Of a stretch of DNA of 64,000 nucleotides, positions 59,861-64,000 are shown in pieces. Source of the DNA: an uncultured Bacilli bacterium (lineage in GTDB: Bacteria; Bacillota_I; Bacilli_A; RF39; UBA660); assembly GCA_934168245.1 (NCBI GenBank), contig CAKPMY010000001.1:186001-250000 (forward strand), in the 5' to 3' direction. The notes under the pieces are model-generated. The model saw only the letters and a list, made by a program, of their open reading frames with translations. It did not search any database and was not told the DNA's origin. Numbering within the stretch: position 1 is the stretch's first letter; every line of letters starts with the position of its first letter. Position numbers and translations under genes: made by a program.

Positions 59861-60856
59861 TTTCATAGTAGGTAAATAACTAATAGACTGTGCAACTTCT
59901 ACTAATTCATTTTGATTCAAAACATCACTAACTATATAATACTCTATTCCGTTACTAGTCCAAGTAAGTGAATTATTAGTCATAACACCTAAAGTATCCA
60001 TTAATTGGAATGGTTCTCCATACGTAGGTATAATCGTAAATTCATCTTCAACAACAGCTGTTTCTTCTACTAACAAGAATGGTTTATCTCCATCAAACGT
60101 CATGATAATTCTATCCCCGACATCTTTTTTTATCTTTTCTTCACTAACCAACTTAGTCCCAGTAGGTATAGCAAGCGGATAAATAGTATCATCTATTGCT
60201 GTAGTTTCCATAACTTCATCTTCACTAACAGAATAAGTACTCATAACAGTATCCAATTTAAAATAATCTTTCTTAAATGTAGGAGAATAATCAATACTAT
60301 CAAAGGTCATAGTCATACAAATAATATTACTAGAATCATATACTTTAACCCGTTTAAAATCCCCATTCTTATCAAGTTCAATAGTCTGTTTAACTAATTT
60401 ACTATTATTTGGATAATTAACATTAGTACTTAGTGAATATCCATTCTTTGTCTCTTTAAAACTCCTATCCTTAGTATCTTTAATATCATTAACTAAAGAT
60501 TTAAGTAAATAAACCTGTGAATTACTATACGGCCAATCACTTTGAAATTTAAAACTCTTATTAAGTGCCGGAGTTAATACATATACCCCATCTGTATTCT
60601 TTAAAATAATCTGAGTATGATTATTAGCCTGATTAGTTAAAGAAACCTTATAATTATTATCCTTTTTATAACTTACTTCGACATCATAAGTATAAACCTC
60701 ATCATTATTAACAATTTCTAAAACACCCGTAACCTTATAGGCACTTGCTTTATTAACCTTCTTTTCCAAGTCATTAATAACACTAGTCTCAGAATTCTTT
60801 CCACAACCAGACACTAATAATAACACCATAATTATACCAAATAGAATTTTTCTCAT
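59858..60856 (-). CDS. YdcC-like LolA-fold sporulation lipoprotein
   Basis: A 332-residue lipoprotein. The signal MRKILFGIIMVLLLVSGC ends at a lipobox, and the mature part has the LolA/YdcC pattern: KVTGVLEIVNND, YDVEVSYKKDNNYKVSLTNQ, QIILKNTDGVYVLTPALNKS, FKFQSDWPYSNSQVYLLKSL. YdcC of Bacillus is made in the mother cell under sigma-E, and a sigma-E-like promoter stands upstream here. Role in lipid or lipoprotein handling is inferred from the fold; the related GerS acts in spore cortex germination in Clostridioides. GAGGTG lies before the ATG. Confidence 0.82.
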   Translation of the reverse strand: MRKILFGIIMVLLLVSGCGKNSETSVINDLEKKVNKASAYKVTGVLEIVNNDEVYTYDVEVSYKKDNNYKVSLTNQANNHTQIILKNTDGVYVLTPALNKSFKFQSDWPYSNSQVYLLKSLVNDIKDTKDRSFKETKNGYSLSTNVNYPNNSKLVKQTIELDKNGDFKRVKVYDSSNIICMTMTFDSIDYSPTFKKDYFKLDTVMSTYSVSEDEVMETTAIDDTIYPLAIPTGTKLVSEEKIKKDVGDRIIMTFDGDKPFLLVEETAVVEDEFTIIPTYGEPFQLMDTLGVMTNNSLTWTSNGIEYYIVSDVLNQNELVEVAQSISYLPTMK

Positions 60857-60884
60857 AGTTCACCTCATCATTAAATTCTAATAA

Positions 60885-60912
60885 ATTATATGGCAACAAA
60901 AACCTATTATTA
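60885..60912 (-). promoter_or_regulatory. Sigma-E-like promoter of the YdcC-like gene
   Basis: Minus-strand TAATAAT (60906-60912), 13 bp, CATATAAT (60885-60892), which fits KMATATT-N13/14-CATACAHT at all but two positions. It lies 28 bp before the start codon. Confidence 0.6.
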
Positions 60913-61050
60913 CAAGAAAAAGTATCAAACTATGATTTCCACTTTACTCATTACCAAATACCTCCTAATTTCAAATAAGGCAGCTTTTATTTTTCATATG
61001 TTTAAATAGCATTGATGATATTAAATCTTTTCAAAAAAGTAATTTTTTTC

Positions 61051-61085
61051 ACAAAAAAAGATTAGTCGAAAACTCAACTAATCTT
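61051..61085 (-). terminator. Terminator of cdaA-cdaR
   Basis: A 9-bp stem (61058-61066 with 61077-61085), 10-nt loop, U run on the minus strand; includes the cdaR stop codon. Confidence 0.85.
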
Positions 61086-62433
61086 GTGTAATTCTAATTT
61101 TTACTTTTTTAGTCTTGGCTTTATAAGTAAGTTTAACATCACTACCAGTAACTGTAACTTCTATTTCATGTTCACCAACACCATACTTTTTCAAGTCAAC
61201 GTAAGCCTTTATTGTACTAGGGTCAAGATTATTAATAACATCCTCACTACCTTCAACAATAACTGTAATCTTACTATCCTCTTCGCTTAGTGCCTGTGCC
61301 TTTAATCCAGAACCTAAATTCTCAGCACTAACAGAGATATTATCAAACTCTTTAGTAATAGAATTATCAACATAAACATTAATCTTAACAGTCTTAACAC
61401 TAAGATCTGTAATACCAGTAGGTTTCTTTAAAGTAACGTTATACTCTTTATTATCCTTTAAATCTTTAACATCAATTTCAACTTCTAGTTGTTCAAGTTT
61501 ACTAACAGCATTTTCATCACCATAAACAACAACACTAGAAATAGAAGAATCTATAGATTTAATTGCCTTACCAAAAGCAAGTTTACCAGTTGGAACTATC
61601 TTTATTGGTATCTCCTTAGATGGCGAAGTAATTGTAATTTTAGCATCAACAGTCTTAGGAACTATCTCAACATCAACAATCTTACCATTAGTATCATAAG
61701 CAACTAAAGGAACATCTTTTAATGTAATATCTCCTGCTTTAGGATTAGGAATATTAGTAGCATCAACTAACGCCTTAACAGTTGCAACTTTCTCCAACTT
61801 ATATTTAGCACCCTTAACAATAACTTCTGATCTATCAAGTTCAATATTACTAATATATAACTTACTATCTAAACTATCTTGATGTAATAAGTCATAAGTT
61901 AAACTACGAGTATCACTCTCTTTATCATAAATAGTAACAGTTACTTGAGAAGGATCTAATTTATAATCTAATGATTTTAATCTTTGTGAATATTTTAAAG
62001 TAACCTTATGATTACCAGGTTTTAAACCAGTTAAATCAACAGAAACGCCTTTAGAAGGAGACTGCTTTGCTAAAAAGATATGTCTCTTTTGTCCCACTAA
62101 AGTAATATCAACAGTTTTAGGTAATCCTTCAACTACATATAACTCTTCATTATACACAGCCGTAACTGGTTGATTATATAAAATCTCTGCATATTGATCA
62201 ATAATTACATTTGACTCTTTATCAATAATAACAAATACTCCAAATGCTAAAAGTAAACTAATAACAAGTAAAGTAGATTTCTTACTCATCCAACGATCTA
62301 TACTCTTTGAATTATTCTTAAAGAAATTAGTTATCATCAATATAAACTTTGTAATTGGAGTAATTAAAATTTTATCGAAGAATGTCCCAATATGATGAAA
62401 GATTCTTCCTATTTTTCTAAACATCTTCTTCAT
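61078..62433 (-). CDS. cdaR: YbbR-domain regulator of CdaA (CdaR)
   Basis: CdaR is a membrane-tethered extracellular protein that binds and tunes the diadenylate cyclase CdaA. The 451-residue protein has one N-terminal helix (STLLVISLLLAFGVFVIID) and then four to five YbbR repeats of about 80 residues, each opening with a strand such as ITLVGQKRHIFLAK, VIVKGAKYKLEKVA, VVVYGDENAVSKL or VIVEGSEDVINNL. I start it at 62433, where AGGAAGAG lies 5 nt upstream; this overlaps the end of cdaA by 17 bp. Confidence 0.9.
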   Translation of the reverse strand: MKKMFRKIGRIFHHIGTFFDKILITPITKFILMITNFFKNNSKSIDRWMSKKSTLLVISLLLAFGVFVIIDKESNVIIDQYAEILYNQPVTAVYNEELYVVEGLPKTVDITLVGQKRHIFLAKQSPSKGVSVDLTGLKPGNHKVTLKYSQRLKSLDYKLDPSQVTVTIYDKESDTRSLTYDLLHQDSLDSKLYISNIELDRSEVIVKGAKYKLEKVATVKALVDATNIPNPKAGDITLKDVPLVAYDTNGKIVDVEIVPKTVDAKITITSPSKEIPIKIVPTGKLAFGKAIKSIDSSISSVVVYGDENAVSKLEQLEVEIDVKDLKDNKEYNVTLKKPTGITDLSVKTVKINVYVDNSITKEFDNISVSAENLGSGLKAQALSEEDSKITVIVEGSEDVINNLDPSTIKAYVDLKKYGVGEHEIEVTVTGSDVKLTYKAKTKKVKIRITQD

Positions 62434-63256
62434 AAATCTCTTCCTCATCTATCTCTTCATCATCATCTGAAAATTCTATATCCTGTTTAGGTCTTAACTC
62501 ATCTATCAATAACATTCTCGTATCATCAATAGTTAAGTTATACAACAATTCACCCTTAAGTGCGACAGAAACTCTACCAGTTTCCTCAGAAACAACAATA
62601 CATATAGCATCAGTTTCTTCAGCAAGTCCCAAAGCGGCTCTATGCCTAGTACCTAACCTCTTATTAATTTTTTGACTACTACTAGTTGGGAAAACTGCTC
62701 CCGCACAAGTAATTCTATCTCCCTGAATAATAACACCACCATCATGTAATGGGTTACCTTCGTAGAATATAGCAATCAATAAGTCACTTGTTAAGTCAGC
62801 ATACAACTTCTTAGCCTTATCAATATAATTACCTAAACTAATATCTCTCTCAATTACTATTAATGCTCCTATTTTTTCTTTTCTCATATAGTCAACAGCA
62901 TTAATAACTTCGTAAACCATTCTCTCTCTCTCATCAACAGTTAAAACCTTATGTCGGCCTAACAATTGATTTCTACCAAGTTGTTCCAAAATAGTTCTAA
63001 TTTCTGGTTGAAATATAACTATTAAAGCAATAGGCCCCCATTGAATAATATATTCAAGTAATACACCAATAGTTGTAAATCCTAACCAATCACTTACAAA
63101 CTTCAAAATTATTACAAAAGCCACTCCCTTAAAAAGTAGAGATAACTTAACATTATTCTTAATATTCTTTAAAATTAAATAAAAAACTAACCATACTAAA
63201 GAAATATCTGCAACTTTCCTCAATATTGAGATAATATCTGTCATAGTTATTGTCAT
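62417..63256 (-). CDS. cdaA: Diadenylate cyclase CdaA (DacA)
   Basis: CdaA makes c-di-AMP from two ATP, a signal for potassium, turgor and cell-wall balance. The 279-residue protein has three N-terminal helices (SLVWLVFYLILKNI, LSLLFKGVAFVIILKFVSDWL, VLLEYIIQWGPIALIVIF) and the DAC domain with NPLHDGGVIIQG (DGA-type motif; here DGG) and GTRHRAALGLAEETDAI (RHR motif). An acidic tail follows. The start at MTITMTDI is set by AAGGAG. It is the first gene of cdaA-cdaR; glmM, the usual third, is absent from the window. Confidence 0.93.
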   Translation of the reverse strand: MTITMTDIISILRKVADISLVWLVFYLILKNIKNNVKLSLLFKGVAFVIILKFVSDWLGFTTIGVLLEYIIQWGPIALIVIFQPEIRTILEQLGRNQLLGRHKVLTVDERERMVYEVINAVDYMRKEKIGALIVIERDISLGNYIDKAKKLYADLTSDLLIAIFYEGNPLHDGGVIIQGDRITCAGAVFPTSSSQKINKRLGTRHRAALGLAEETDAICIVVSEETGRVSVALKGELLYNLTIDDTRMLLIDELRPKQDIEFSDDDEEIDEEEIYEEDV

Positions 63257-63320
63257 TACATCGTCTCCTTTAAACACTCTTCTAGTATACAAAATTTTTT
63301 TAAATTAGTAAAGTTTTGCC

Positions 63321-63908
63321 TTATACAATCGTTATATCTTCCTGACTAACAGGCACTGTAGTAGTACTAGCAGAACTAACAGCAGTAACTCCGGTAGTAA
63401 CCGGATTACTAGCAACAGGACTCACAGTACTTGCTACAGTTCCATCACCAGTAATAGAAGCCATCTTTTCACTACTACCAATAACATTCATATCTGAAGA
63501 AACAAGTGCAACTTCATCTGGATTAATCATAACTGGAGCCTTTTCTACCACAGTATCCTCTAAAACTTCAGTATCCGGAGCAACCTCACTACTCTCAACA
63601 CTAACTTCTTCACCTGCATCATTTGCATATATATCTTGATTAGCCAATACACTAGTAACATTAGTAATTGTCTGTGACCCAGTATCAGCCTCATCTGCAA
63701 ACGACACTTCTATATTTTTATTAGTCCCAGTTGAATCAACAAGCACAACTTTTGACTCCATTTCCTTCTCTAATAATTTTTTCTCACTTAAACTTACTTT
63801 CTTAAAAAAATAGATGCAGAAACAAATCAAAATAAAGCACACTAAAGAAACAGCAAAATATGTAGTGCCTGATAAAGTATCTCTAAAAAATATTAACACG
63901 TATCTCAA
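63321..63908 (-). CDS. Single-pass membrane protein with Ser/Thr/Val-rich tail
   Basis: A 195-residue protein I do not recognise. It has a membrane helix (TYFAVSLVCFILICFCIYFF), a short lysine-rich neck and about 150 residues of acidic then S/T/V-rich low-complexity sequence, probably disordered and extracellular or cytoplasmic. No ATG suits; a TTG at 63908 follows AAGGTGGGG, while the longer frame to 63947 has no site. It is upstream of cdaA in the same direction with a 64-bp gap, so it may join that transcript. Confidence 0.55.
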   Translation of the reverse strand: MRYVLIFFRDTLSGTTYFAVSLVCFILICFCIYFFKKVSLSEKKLLEKEMESKVVLVDSTGTNKNIEVSFADEADTGSQTITNVTSVLANQDIYANDAGEEVSVESSEVAPDTEVLEDTVVEKAPVMINPDEVALVSSDMNVIGSSEKMASITGDGTVASTVSPVASNPVTTGVTAVSSASTTTVPVSQEDITIV

Positions 63909-64000
63909 TTTGCCACCCCACCTTATAATATATAATATCATTTTCAAAACTAATTAGCAACTAAACTACCAAAAAAATTAAAATTCCAAACAAAAAAATA

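Noticed and set aside
60857..61077. Intergenic stretch of about 220 bp as a small RNA gene
   Set aside because: Only the sigma-E-like promoter and the cdaR terminator are recognisable; no stable fold stands out.
63909..64000. Search for a promoter or gene at the right end of the window
   Set aside because: AT-rich sequence with no clear signal before the window ends.

Overview
The window is a 64 kb piece of a very AT-rich chromosome with the standard bacterial code: TGA ends genes such as the Cse60-like gene, and Trp is TGG. The gene content points to Bacillota, class Bacilli: RNase J and RNase Y, GpsB, EzrA, RodZ-like protein, DnaD, RecU-PonA, YlxM-FtsY, class B RNase P RNA next to gpsB, CdaA-CdaR, and T-box leaders. 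Shine-Dalgarno sites are either AGGAGG or GGTGAT, the latter very often 4-5 nt from the start codon. The organism appears to be a spore former or a recent descendant of one, because SpoIVA, an alpha/beta SASP, and SpoVIF-, Cse60- and YdcC-like proteins are all here and intact. I suspect an uncultured, host-associated low-GC Bacilli lineage (near Erysipelotrichales, RF39 or Haloplasmatales), but that placement is inference.

Layout. 1-6.8 kb: a cut-off HerA-like ATPase, ylxM-ftsY, rnjA, an orphan DUF1016 N-terminal domain, rny. 6.9-11.5 kb: murE, recA (with promoter and LexA box), pgsA-rodZ, rnpB, gpsB. 11.6-17.6 kb: recU-ponA facing nth-dnaD-cca. 17.7-24.5 kb: hup, two membrane proteins, der with a SHOCT-like protein and a SpoVIF-like protein, a sortase-anchored surface protein and spoIVA. 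24.5-30.7 kb: engB-nrnA-ackA, SASP, thiI-ezrA. 30.7-35.5 kb: rpsD with leader, then a Tyr T-box operon (CYTH protein, tyrS) and two trailing genes. 35.5-42 kb: a cell-envelope cluster (YtxH, DUF948-like, a disordered acidic protein, a lipoprotein), trmB, a FemABX transferase and a MurJ/SpoVB flippase. 42-45.6 kb: cse60-like gene, Fic protein, and an odd two-gene cassette of degenerate AAA-like proteins, one fused to a DUF6273-like domain. 45.7-55 kb: a Leu T-box operon (small membrane protein, leuS), a GH31 protein, a VanY-type peptidase, a radical SAM protein, and SPFH-NfeD. 55-64 kb: a repeat-containing surface protein, a thioester/Cna-B adhesin overlapping its sortase, a Ctp protease, a thioredoxin-fold protein, YdcC-like lipoprotein with a sigma-E-like promoter, cdaR-cdaA and a final membrane protein.

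Most of the region is core housekeeping: translation, RNA decay, replication and repair, cell wall and division. Genes are tightly packed, convergent pairs often share one bidirectional hairpin that overlaps stop codons, and amino-acid control runs through T-boxes. The least ordinary parts are the degenerate AAA/DUF6273 cassette (43.3-45.6 kb), the GH31 protein lacking its expected acid/base aspartate, the thioester adhesin-sortase pair with a non-standard sorting signal, and the sporulation genes with recognisable sporulation-type promoter elements. There are no tRNA genes, insertion sequences, prophage or CRISPR arrays that I can see.
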